Positions 15,361 to 22,732 of a DNA stretch of 64,000 bases are shown here, piece after piece. A program made the translations under genes and the position numbers. Every line of letters begins with the position of its first letter. Positions within the stretch are counted from its first letter, which is position 1. Origin of the DNA: Streptomyces sp. NBC_00513 (GTDB lineage Bacteria > Actinomycetota > Actinomycetes > Streptomycetales > Streptomycetaceae); assembly GCF_041431415.1 (NCBI RefSeq), contig NZ_CP107845.1:62001-126000 (forward strand), written 5' to 3'. Under the pieces are notes generated by a model. The model was not told the DNA's origin, made no database searches, and worked only from the letters and a program-made list of their open reading frames with translations.

Positions 15361-16255
15361 ATGAGCCCCGAACTCCCGGCGCTGCTCGACCTCGCCCGCT
15401 CGGTCACCGAACGGGCGAGATCGAGCAGCAGCTCCGCGACCTCACCCCGGACCTGATCACCGCCAAGGGCGACCGCGACATGGTCACCAACGTCGACCTC
15501 GCCACCGAACACGAGGCCCGGGCAACCCTCCTGAACGCGGCCCCCGGCATCGGCTTCGTCGGCGAAGAAGAGGGCGGAGACGCCGACGCCGACACCTACT
15601 GGATCATCGACCCGGTCGACGGCACCGCCAACTTCATCCGCGGCCTGCCGCTGTGCGGGATCTCCCTCGCGCTCGTCCACCACGGCGTGCCCGTCCTCGG
15701 CGTGATCCACCTGCCCCTGATCGGCCGCCGCTACTGGGCCGCCCAGGGCATGAGCGCGTACCGGACGGCCGACGCATCCACGCCGCCAACACCAGCACGC
15801 TGCCCGAGGCGATGATCGCCGTCGGCGACTACGGGACCGGCCTCGACGGCCCCGAGCGCAACCGCGTCGCCCTCGCCACCCACGCGCACCTCGCCGAACA
15901 GGCACAGCGCGTGCGCATGCTCGGGTCCGCCGCCGTGGATCTGGCCCTCGTCGCCGACGGCACCCTCGACGCCACCATCACCCTGGGCAACCACGACTGG
16001 GACATGGCCGCGGGCGTCGTCCTCGCCCGCGAGGCCGGCGCCATCGTCATGGACACCGACGGCAGCCCGCACACCCCCGCCTCGCTCACCACCATCGCGA
16101 CGACGCCCGGCCTACGCGACGCCCTCCTGGACATCCTGAAGACCACCACCACAGGCACCCCATGGGCGGCCACAGCGGCTGAGTCTGGGCGCCCGGGGCC
16201 AGGCAGGGCAAATGGGGGCGCAGGCGTCGAAACCCGCTCCGGCATTCTTGGATGA
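15361..16255 (+). pseudogene. inositol-monophosphatase-family phosphatase, two one-base deletions
   Basis: Starts at ATG 15361 (MSPELPALLDLARSVTERA). Losing one base near 15413 and another near 15764 splits it into three frames; restoring them gives a normal 260-290-residue IMPase-like protein. Motifs are complete: GFVGEEEGG, WIIDPVDGTANFIRGLP (metal-binding DPxDGT) and NHDWDMAAGVVLAREAGA. Substrates in the family include inositol-, histidinol- and sugar-phosphates; a cyclitol phosphate would suit the neighbourhood. If the two lesions are real the final dephosphorylation step of this cluster is lost; if they are sequencing errors the cluster is complete. Confidence 0.7.
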
Positions 16256-16371
16256 AACGCCGGTATGAAGCGACCTCCTAGGCCGTCTGGCGCAGGCTGG
16301 ATGCGCATGCATCCGGCATCGGTTCGGCTTGAGTGAGCGCCTCCTCCGGTGGGGCGCGCTCAGGAGGAACC

Positions 16372-16641
16372 ATGCGCAACACCATCCGCGGAGCCATCCT
16401 CGCGACCGGCACTCTGGTCGCGCTCTCCGGCCTGATCACGGCCACAGCAGCCGCACCCCTGACCCCCTGCGTTCCGAACAGCCAGCCGACGGCGCGCGGA
16501 TTCTGCCTGCCCCTCAGCCGCCTCGGAGACCTCGCCGAAGGCTTCCTTCTGTCCAGGTCACCCAATTGCGCCGCCGAAGAATTCTGCGCCTTCTTGCCGC
16601 CGCTGCGAAGTCCAGCCCTGTCTGCCGTCCGCAACGACTGA
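16372..16641 (+). CDS. small secreted protein
   Basis: An 89-residue product with a strong site (AGGAGGAACC) before the ATG at 16372 and a Sec signal of about 28 residues (RNTIRGAILATGTLVALSGL, ending ATAAA). The mature part has three to four Cys (LTPCVPNSQPTARGFCLPL, then NCAAEEFCAF). The last 25 residues border the repeat that starts at about 16705 and may not be original. No homologue recognised; probably an exported peptide of unknown role. Confidence 0.5.
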   Translation: MRNTIRGAILATGTLVALSGLITATAAAPLTPCVPNSQPTARGFCLPLSRLGDLAEGFLLSRSPNCAAEEFCAFLPPLRSPALSAVRND

Positions 16642-16704
16642 TCAAGCCCTCACCCACGCGGACACGCTGTCGGGCCGTCCGAAATGTACTCGGTGTCTCA
16701 GCCC

Positions 16705-17093
16705 GTGCAGACCGGCAGTTGACCAGCTCCCGGGCGCGGGGTCGCTGGCGCAGCCACCACATGCCGTCCCGCGCACCCTGGCCGAACGCGCAACGGGGAG
16801 GCCCGTCCTTGCAGAGGCGAGCGTGCTCGGACTCCGGCGGCGCACCACGCCGCCCCACAGGGTCTCGGTCCCCGACCCCGGTGCGACGATCTGGCAACTG
16901 GGGGCGTACGCGCGGCCAGACCGGAAGGTTGACCGGCGACCGATCAGCGCTGACGTCCAGGAAATGTCGCCCGCCGTGTCACGGAACCGGGGCCCTCGGC
17001 ATCGGGTCGTGCCGGGAGCGTGGAGCGCCCTGCCACGCTTGTCGACCGGCCCGGGACATGATCGTGTGCCGGGCTGCTGGCGGGCTGCCCGGC
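16705..17093. repeat. long repeat, copy 1 left part
   Basis: This segment matches about 60395-60818 in the same orientation at roughly 80 percent identity by eye: shared stretches include CTTGCAGAGGCGAGCGTGCT, CCCGGTGCGACGATC and ACTGGGGGCG. No reading frame is conserved between copies better than chance, so it is probably non-coding. It breaks off at GGGCTGCCCGGC, where the lamin-tail gene block begins, and resumes at 18012. Confidence 0.6.
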
Positions 17094-17125
17094 GCACGAT
17101 CATCACAGGTTCGGCTGCCACCCAT

Positions 17126-17587
17126 TCACGGGCGGCGGCCCCAGGACTCGGTGTCGACGGTGCGGCCGCGATCGTCGCGCAGGGTGGCGGTGTCACCGCG
17201 GTTGCCCCAGATGTACTCGCGCTTGCCCTGGAAGACGTCGGTGCGGGAGTCGCGGCCGGTCCCGGTGTGGACGCGGATCGTGCCGCGACCGGCGATGCGG
17301 ATGTCGTGGAAGCGGTAGCGGTTCCCGTCCGCGTCACGCAGAGTCCAGCCGCGGAGGTTCACGGGCTGGCGGGTGGTGTTGCGGATCTCCACCCACTCGT
17401 TGTTCAGGGAGCGGTTGGAGTGGTCGTCACGTCCGGGGCTGTCGGCCTGGACACGGGAGATCTCCACCCGCGGGTGCCGGTCGTGACCCCGGTCCGCCGC
17501 GATGGCGGGGAGCGCGGCGGCGGACACGATCGCGCCGGCGGCCAGGACAGTGGCGCCGATGCGGCGGGTGGTCGAGGAAACAGACAT
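17126..17587 (-). CDS. secreted lamin-tail-domain protein
   Basis: A 153-residue protein from an ATG at 17587. Sec signal at residues 1-30 (TVLAAGAIVSAAALPAIAA). The mature part is a lamin tail (LTD) fold: VEISRVQADSPG, NEWVEIRNTTRQPVNLRGWT, a Tyr/Phe strand and IWGNRGDTATLRDDRG, ending VDTESWGRRP. In bacteria LTD proteins are extracellular, often with nucleases or phosphatases; this one stands alone. The gene is in a 0.9-kb block inserted into, or retained within, a long repeat whose second copy at 60 kb lacks it. Confidence 0.8.
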   Translation of the reverse strand: MSVSSTTRRIGATVLAAGAIVSAAALPAIAADRGHDRHPRVEISRVQADSPGRDDHSNRSLNNEWVEIRNTTRQPVNLRGWTLRDADGNRYRFHDIRIAGRGTIRVHTGTGRDSRTDVFQGKREYIWGNRGDTATLRDDRGRTVDTESWGRRP

Positions 17588-17662
17588 CTGTTGGCCCCTC
17601 AAGGACTGTGTTTCACCCGCCGATACGAACCACGTACCGGATGCGGGTGCCCGGCCCGTGGT

Positions 17663-17688
17663 GGGTCGAGGACTCAAACTCTCGACCC
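17663..17688. promoter_or_regulatory. perfect 8-bp inverted repeat upstream of the lamin-tail gene
   Basis: GGGTCGAG (17663-17670) and CTCGACCC (17681-17688) flank a 10-nt loop about 75 bp before the start codon. It could be an operator, a 5' leader hairpin or the terminator of an unseen transcript. The arms superficially resemble a tRNA T-arm, but the loop and flanks do not fit a tRNA. Confidence 0.4.
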
Positions 17689-18011
17689 GACACGTGGCCG
17701 GCCACAGCCCCTGACGAGGCCGGTTACCGACCCCGGACATTCCCGTCACACACGCTTGGGCACTACACGCAGCCCGCGTGAGCGTGACCCTGACATTCAC
17801 TGACCGCTACACCACCCAGAGCGCGCACGGCCCAGTCGATCATCGCGCCCGGTAGTGCGTTCCGGGCGCGCTCGTCCACCCGTCACTCAACCGGAGCAAC
17901 AAGTTCCGTAACGGTCGTCCTGCACGGTTCTTCGTACGGACATGCGGAAACCGCAGATCGGAGCGAATTCGTCCACCTGCTTTGGTGCCCACCTCGCCGA
18001 CTCGGCGGTTG

Positions 18012-18240
18012 GCCGGCCCGATACACGCGGGTGTGCGCGGCTCGACCGGTGAGCGACTCTGAAGGCGACAGGCCCTGTGCTGCGACCGGGGCGGCGCTGG
18101 ACGACGTGGTGCCCGGGGTGACCGTGCACCAGTGAGGGCGTCGGCCAGAGGCCGGCTACACAGTGCCGGGACAGGGAGCGGCCGAGCGGCGAGCAGCGCG
18201 AGCGCTTGGCCGACCTCGGCATCGTCGGGGCGTGACCGTG
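18012..18240. repeat. long repeat, copy 1 right part
   Basis: Matches about 60810-60985 (GTGTGCGCGGCTCGACC and AGCAGCGCGAGC are shared nearly exactly), with about 45 extra bp in this copy around 18150-18195. Together with 16705-17093 it makes one repeat unit interrupted by about 920 bp. Nothing coding is recognised here or up to 18440. Confidence 0.55.
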
Positions 18241-18440
18241 GTCGACTGACTGTTGAACCAGCGGGGCGGCGAAGTGCATCGCCAGGTTCTGGGCGATATC
18301 GCGTGGGGCCTGGTGCCCAGCGCCGCCGCTGTGGAGGGATGGTGACCACTTGGTTCTCCCCACTGGCGGTCAGTCGGCGGGGAGATGTTTGGCCATGGAT
18401 GGTTACGCTGTGTGTATCACCAGGGGGTCGGCTTGCCTTC

Positions 18441-19376
18441 TCAGTGGGCGGGGCGCAGGAGCGGGTTGAGGGCGAGGCGGTTGTCGGTGGTGTGGTGTCC
18501 TTCGGGGCTGAAGGGCGGGATGGTCGCGGGCAGGCAGTCGGCGATCAGGAGGCAGTCGTGGTGGCGGTCTTCGGCGGTGGCGGCTACCAGGGGTTCGCCG
18601 TCGGGTCCCCAGATGCCGGAGTTTCCCTGGTACTGCCAGGCGCCGGCGGGGACTTGTTCCCAGCCGCGGCGGTTGGCGTAGGCGACGAACAGACGCCAGA
18701 TGCTGGCCATGGCGGGGAGGATGTGGCGGGTGGCGTCCTGGTAGGGAACCCGGCTCATGGTGCCGTCGGCCAGTCGGAAGTGGCCGTCGGCGGCGGTGGG
18801 GCCCAGCACGATCTGCGCGCCGTGCTCGGCGAGGTACTGGTAGAGCGGCGGGAACTCGCACTCGTAGCAGTTCAGTACGCCTACCGTGATGCCGTTGATC
18901 GTGACGAGGGGCGGCAGTTCCTGGCCGAAGGAGTAGTTGCGTCGTTCGGCAGCCCCGTACAAGTGGGTCTTGCGGTAGTTGGCAGCCACCTGTCCATCGG
19001 CGGAGATCACGCTGATGGAGTCGTAGAAGTCGCTTCCGTCGCGTTCGGGGTAGGGCAGGACCACGGCCAGGCCGTTCTCCTTGGCGGCCAGGCGGACCCG
19101 GTCGATCGAGGGGCCCTCGCGGTGTTCTGCCAGTTCCCGGCACTGGCCGGGGTCGATGGCGTAGCCGGTGGTGTACTTCTCCGGAAACACCACCACCTGG
19201 CAGTCGTAGGCCGCGGCCAGTGCGGTGACCTCGGCCAGCCGGTCCAGGTTCTGCTGGACTGCCTCTCGGCTGCCGACCGGCCCCTGGCCCTGGTACAGCG
19301 CCACCCGCAGACCCTCGCCGACAGCGGGCGCGTCACGGCGTGTGGAGCGGAACACGATACGAATGGGCTGCGTCAT
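18441..19376 (-). CDS. carbon-nitrogen hydrolase (nitrilase superfamily)
   Basis: A 311-residue cytoplasmic enzyme starting at ATG 19376. The catalytic triad is present: Glu66 in VVVFPEKYTTGY, Lys136 in NYRKTHLYG, Cys170 in VLNCYECEFPPL. The length fits a single-domain amidase/nitrilase. The family cleaves nitriles, amides or carbamoyl groups; the GPTAAD and PYQDATRHILPAMA segments resemble the amidase rather than the glutamine-dependent NAD synthetase branches, but the substrate is not predictable. No operon partner on the same strand is close by, so it may be a free-standing metabolic gene. Confidence 0.85.
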   Translation of the reverse strand: MTQPIRIVFRSTRRDAPAVGEGLRVALYQGQGPVGSREAVQQNLDRLAEVTALAAAYDCQVVVFPEKYTTGYAIDPGQCRELAEHREGPSIDRVRLAAKENGLAVVLPYPERDGSDFYDSISVISADGQVAANYRKTHLYGAAERRNYSFGQELPPLVTINGITVGVLNCYECEFPPLYQYLAEHGAQIVLGPTAADGHFRLADGTMSRVPYQDATRHILPAMASIWRLFVAYANRRGWEQVPAGAWQYQGNSGIWGPDGEPLVAATAEDRHHDCLLIADCLPATIPPFSPEGHHTTDNRLALNPLLRPAH

Positions 19377-19570
19377 CGGCGAGTGCTCTTTCCATGATTG
19401 GCGGTCCCCACGACCGCCGCATGAGAAGAAACGAATCACTACCGCGTCGGACACCATGATCACATCGATGGCGGTGCCGACTCGGCCCCACCACATGGCT
19501 ATCGAGCCTCGCCTCTGCGCCGGCCGTACTCGGGGTATTCCGGGTGGCCGCTGTCAGTGGAGCCCTGCTG

Positions 19571-19840
19571 TCAGGCTCTGCTCCTTCCTTGTGCGACTTC
19601 CTTCTGCGTCGCGGACTCATGCCCTCCACAGCCTGCGTCAAGAGCGCCGACGAACATCCAGTCGTCCATTCGGATCACGCGCCAGGTGGGCAGCATGGCG
19701 AACTGGTGGAGGTCAGGCGGACCCACGACGGCGCCGGCACGAGTGGCCGCCCGGAATACCGCGCCGGGCGTGCGCGTCATCTCGCGGCCGGGCGGGAACG
19801 ATTCCGCAGTGACGCCGACATCCGAAGAACCCCAGGCCAC
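19571..19840 (-). pseudogene. fragment of a Streptomyces regulator-like protein
   Basis: About 60 residues from AESFPPGREMTRTPG to GCGGHESATQ carry a segment I associate with the C-termini of Streptomyces XRE-linked orphan proteins: AGAVVGPPDLHQFAMLPTWR followed by VIRMDDWMFVGALDAG. There is no HTH upstream and the sequence loses the pattern after HESAT, so both ends are missing. Family memory only, not a secure assignment. Confidence 0.35.
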
Positions 19841-20003
19841 CCAGGGACAGCGGCCGCCCGAGGGCGGGTGTTGCCCGTGGCACGAGGGGCCGGCGTATCC
19901 GAACTCCTCGCCTGTCGGGGCATGCCCAACTCAGCCCGCCCCTGCGACCTCTGTGACGGACTGCCGCGACCGACAACCCTGACACCCGTGGGAGGGTGAC
20001 CCC

Positions 20004-20213
20004 GTGACCACGACGACGCTGCAATGCGCGGACACCCCCCTGCCCCCGGCCCAGGGCCTGCCCTGGGCGGTCGGTGTGGGCCGGGCCTGCTTCGCCTGCG
20101 GCAGGAAACTCACCGCCGGCGCCGTCTCCCGCGGAAAGATCCCTAGCCGGCAAGGAGTCCACAACACCGACATCGAGGTATGGGCCTGCCCCAGGAGAAG
20201 GCCCACCGCGTGA
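20004..20213 (+). CDS. CxxC mini-protein, RQGVH family, copy A
   Basis: 69 residues from a GTG at 20004 behind GGGAGGGTGACC. It has a CxxC pair (GRACFACGRKLTAGAVSRG) and a late Cys (VWACP), suggesting a small zinc site. It is clearly paralogous to the protein at 26517-26720: GRACxxCGRxLTxGAVxRG, then IPxRQGVH and EVWxCP. These small proteins sit beside XRE regulators in Streptomyces. The stop overlaps the start of the next gene (GTGA). Function unknown. Confidence 0.65.
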   Translation: MTTTTLQCADTPLPPAQGLPWAVGVGRACFACGRKLTAGAVSRGKIPSRQGVHNTDIEVWACPRRRPTA

Positions 20214-20389
20214 ACACGCGCGCCGATCGACCCGCCGGTGAAAAGGACGATCGGCCACCCGCCTGCAGACGGTGTGGAGCCCGGGCCCTTGCGATAGGTG
20301 GCCCCGAAGGCGGAGTCACCGTGCACGAGAGGACCTGCCCCAACCGACGCGAAGGCGAACCAGCAGCCCGCCCACCCCACACCACCTGA
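20210..20389 (+). CDS. small zinc-ribbon-like protein
   Basis: 59 residues from a GTG that overlaps the previous stop by four bases. The Cys pattern CRRCG ... TVHERTCPNRR could coordinate zinc with the partner protein's Cys. The C-terminus is polar. No enzymatic motif. The coupled pair mirrors the pair at 26314 and 26517, so the two loci may be versions of the same module. Confidence 0.5.
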   Translation: MNTRADRPAGEKDDRPPACRRCGARALAIGGPEGGVTVHERTCPNRREGEPAARPPHTT

Positions 20390-20620
20390 CAAGTCCGGCC
20401 TGCCCCACCTGGGGTGGCCTGCCGGACCGGCGGGCCCAACCATGGTGCGCCGCTCCGTCAGCCCGGGGTACGCGCCGATACGCGGGAGCACCACCGGGGT
20501 GTGGTGCCCGGGGTCGGAACGGACACCACGCGAGTGATCCGATCTCAGATCACGTGAGAGCCAGAAATTCGCCCCCCTGCCGCCCATGCACAGGCCTGCT
20601 GGAAGCCGACTGCGCTCGTG

Positions 20621-20953
20621 TCACAGGGAGAGGTAGTAGTTGCCGACCGCAGACAGATAGCGGTGGTCGGCTGTATCGCTGTCAGTGGCGAACCGCGGAG
20701 CGGCTTTGATCTGCTCGCGGCTCGGTGCGACCTTCACCGTCTGCGTTTCGGTGTCGATGACGGTGACGGCACCCGCCGGGATCAGCACGCTCCGGCCGAA
20801 CACCCACACGCCGGTATCGACCACCAGATGTTGCCTGCCGGGCTGATCCTGCTGACGGTCCACGTGCCCGATGACGCCATCAGCGGCCTCCACGGTGAAA
20901 CCCACCAAAGACTGCCGCGACATATATCCGCTGTCCTGCGCGTACATCCACAC
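20621..20953 (-). CDS. PRC-barrel domain protein
   Basis: 110 residues from a GTG at 20953 (the ATG two codons on is also possible). The first 80 residues are a PRC-barrel: SLVGFTVEAADGVIGHVDRQ, then QHLVVDTGVWVFGRSVLIPA and GAVTVIDTETQTVKVAPSRE. PRC-barrel proteins bind membranes, RNA or other proteins; Streptomyces has many short stand-alone ones of unknown role, often stress-linked. The C-terminal DTADHRYLSAVGNYYLSL is family-typical. Single gene, opposite to its neighbours on the left. Confidence 0.8.
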   Translation of the reverse strand: MWMYAQDSGYMSRQSLVGFTVEAADGVIGHVDRQQDQPGRQHLVVDTGVWVFGRSVLIPAGAVTVIDTETQTVKVAPSREQIKAAPRFATDSDTADHRYLSAVGNYYLSL

Positions 20954-21354
20954 ACTGCCCACAGCTCCGCCCCCTCCCCCTCGACACCCAGGCCCCAGGC
21001 CCCAGGCCCTCGGATCGTATCGACCCTCCTCATTCCCCGGCATGCTCCGGACATTCGAGGGACACATCCACTGACGCCCGCGTTCGATGAGCTCCAGCCG
21101 GAACACGACCGAGGGAGTCCGTACGCGCGCCGCTCATCGCGGCCGGCGGCCTCGCAGTTGTCCCGCCGCAGAGTGCCGGCGCGCACGCTGCCCCGGCGAA
21201 GGCCGCGGCGAGCCAGCCTCGACGCGGATCAGGGCCGCGCAGCGTCCGCCGCGCGGCCCTGATCCGGTACACCTCGGACCCTGCCGCACCGCGGGGATGA
21301 GCTCCCCAGCCGAAACTGTGGGCGCCCGTACGGTCCGAGACAGGATGGGGTGGG

Positions 21355-21500
21355 TCAGGCCGGGTTGATGTTCTCGGCCTGGGAGCCCTTCTGGCCCTGG
21401 GTCACGTCGAACGTGACGACCTGGCCCTCCAGGAGCTCGCGGAAGCCCGAGGAGCTGATCGCCTAGTAGTGAGCGAAGACGTCCGGGCCGCCGCCGTCCT
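21355..21500 (-). pseudogene. cold-shock protein (CspA-like) remnant with an in-frame TAG
   Basis: The C-terminal half of a cold-shock domain is well preserved: GGGPDVFAHY, then TAG at 21463-21465, then AISSSGFRELLEGQVVTFDV and TQGQKGSQAENINPA. In normal proteins HY is followed by Ser. Upstream the RNP1-containing half is unrecognisable. The remnant could not make a functional RNA chaperone. Confidence 0.75.
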
Positions 21501-21581
21501 CAGCAAGAAGGAGCACCTGACGGAGGCATTCGAGAGAGTCAAGGCCTGCGACTGTGGCGAAGCCCGGCCGCGCGGTGCGGG

Positions 21582-22058
21582 TCAGGCGGCTGCGAGGCTG
21601 ATCTGGTCCTTGAAGATCACCCAGCGCTGGCCCTGGTCCTTCACGTCGCACGGCTTGGTCGAGACGTTCGGGGTGCTCCAGGCATTGGCGAAGCAATAGG
21701 CCGGCGCGTAGGAGAGGGCGATCTGCTGACCCGCAACATTCCAGTACTGTCCCTGGTCTTTCGGGTTGCACGGCTTCACCGAGACGTCCGCGGCGTTCCA
21801 GGTGTTGGCGAGGCAGTAGGCCGGGGCGTTGGTCAGGAAGATCTGGTGGCCCGCAAGGGTCCAGTGCTGGCCTTGGTCCTTCGGGTCGCACGGCTTCGTG
21901 GAGACGTTCGGGGTGTTCCAGGCATTCGCCAGGCAGTAGAGCCCGGGCGCACGCAGAGCCGGGACGGCGGCGGCGGCCTGCGTCCCGGCGGCCGGCAGGA
22001 GGGAAGCGGTCAGTGCCAGCGTCGTGAGAGCGAGCGTCTTGCGAAGGGCGATTGCCAT
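21582..22058 (-). CDS. secreted protein of three 40-residue repeats, lectin-like
   Basis: 158 residues from an ATG at 22058. Signal peptide at residues 1-31 (LALTTLALTASLLPAAG). The mature protein is three tandem units of exactly 40 residues starting at 41, 81 and 121, each following Y-C-x-A-N-x-W ... V-S-x-K-P-C ... K-D-Q-G-Q-x-W, ending in an Ile-x-Leu strand. The QGQxW signature and two Cys per unit resemble a three-lobed ricin/beta-trefoil sugar-binding domain. The DNA repeats are nearly as similar as the protein, implying recent duplication or conversion. It may bind carbohydrate or cell wall; no catalytic domain. Confidence 0.7.
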   Translation of the reverse strand: MAIALRKTLALTTLALTASLLPAAGTQAAAAVPALRAPGLYCLANAWNTPNVSTKPCDPKDQGQHWTLAGHQIFLTNAPAYCLANTWNAADVSVKPCNPKDQGQYWNVAGQQIALSYAPAYCFANAWSTPNVSTKPCDVKDQGQRWVIFKDQISLAAA

Positions 22059-22372
22059 GAGGGCGAAATCCGTTCGGGCTGAGAAATGGGATTCACGCCC
22101 GAACGCGACATGGATTGCCATCTCGGTTCCGAACGCAAGGTAATTGGTAGCAGCAAACAAGAGTTGGCCAACGGTTTCTGCGCAGCATCTTCATCCCTTA
22201 GAGCCGATATGTGCGACAACCCGACAGACCCCCGAGAGAGTCGTCAGGGAGTACGCCCAGACACCTCGGTGCCGGGAGGGTGTCTGGCGGAGTACTCGGA
22301 GGCACGGATAGCGAGGTCACGGGCATGCCCCGGGGATACGGTGGCGCCATCACCTCGGGAAAGGGCACGGCC

Positions 22373-22582
22373 ATGCTGGAATCCCTGATCCGCACCCTGC
22401 CGTGCCACGTCTACAGAGCCGGCGAGGGGAGCGGCGGCGTACGAACCCTGAGCGCCGCGGGAGACCACCTGACGGTGACCTGGCACACCCGCAACTGCCC
22501 CCACCACGTTGCCGACTCCTGCTCGCCTCCCACTCCCGCCACCACACCGGCTGAACCAGGGCGCAGCACCCGGCAGGCGTGA
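22373..22582 (+). CDS. possible small hypothetical protein
   Basis: A 69-residue frame from an ATG at 22373. The middle (VRTLSAAGDHLTVTWHTRNC) could be a beta hairpin, and HNCPHH-like His/Cys residues are present, but no family is recognised and the ribosome site is weak. Listed because the codon bias favours this frame; it could be spurious. Confidence 0.3.
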   Translation: MLESLIRTLPCHVYRAGEGSGGVRTLSAAGDHLTVTWHTRNCPHHVADSCSPPTPATTPAEPGRSTRQA

Positions 22583-22671
22583 GTCGCCGACCGGGCCCGT
22601 GTTGCTGTGCACATCCAGCCCGGCGAGGTTGTCCTCGAGGAGGTGCTCGGCCATCCGTCGCCGTCCCCGGG

Positions 22672-22732
22672 TTACTCGCAGGCGATGCCGTCGCCATCAC
22701 GGTCGAGGTGTGATCCGTACCCCGCATCGCCA
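22672..22732 (-). pseudogene. excalibur-motif protein C-terminal fragment
   Basis: The last residues before TAA/TGA read YGSHLDRDGDGIACE, the DxDxDGxxCE calcium-binding excalibur motif that ends many secreted Streptomyces proteins and nucleases. Upstream codons belong to the right-end terminal repeat of the IS256 element, which separated this tail from the rest of its gene. Confidence 0.6.

Noticed and set aside
17661-17690. tRNA-like arm near the lamin-tail gene
   Set aside because: Only a T-arm-like hairpin; the loop length, anticodon arm and acceptor stem do not fit a tRNA.
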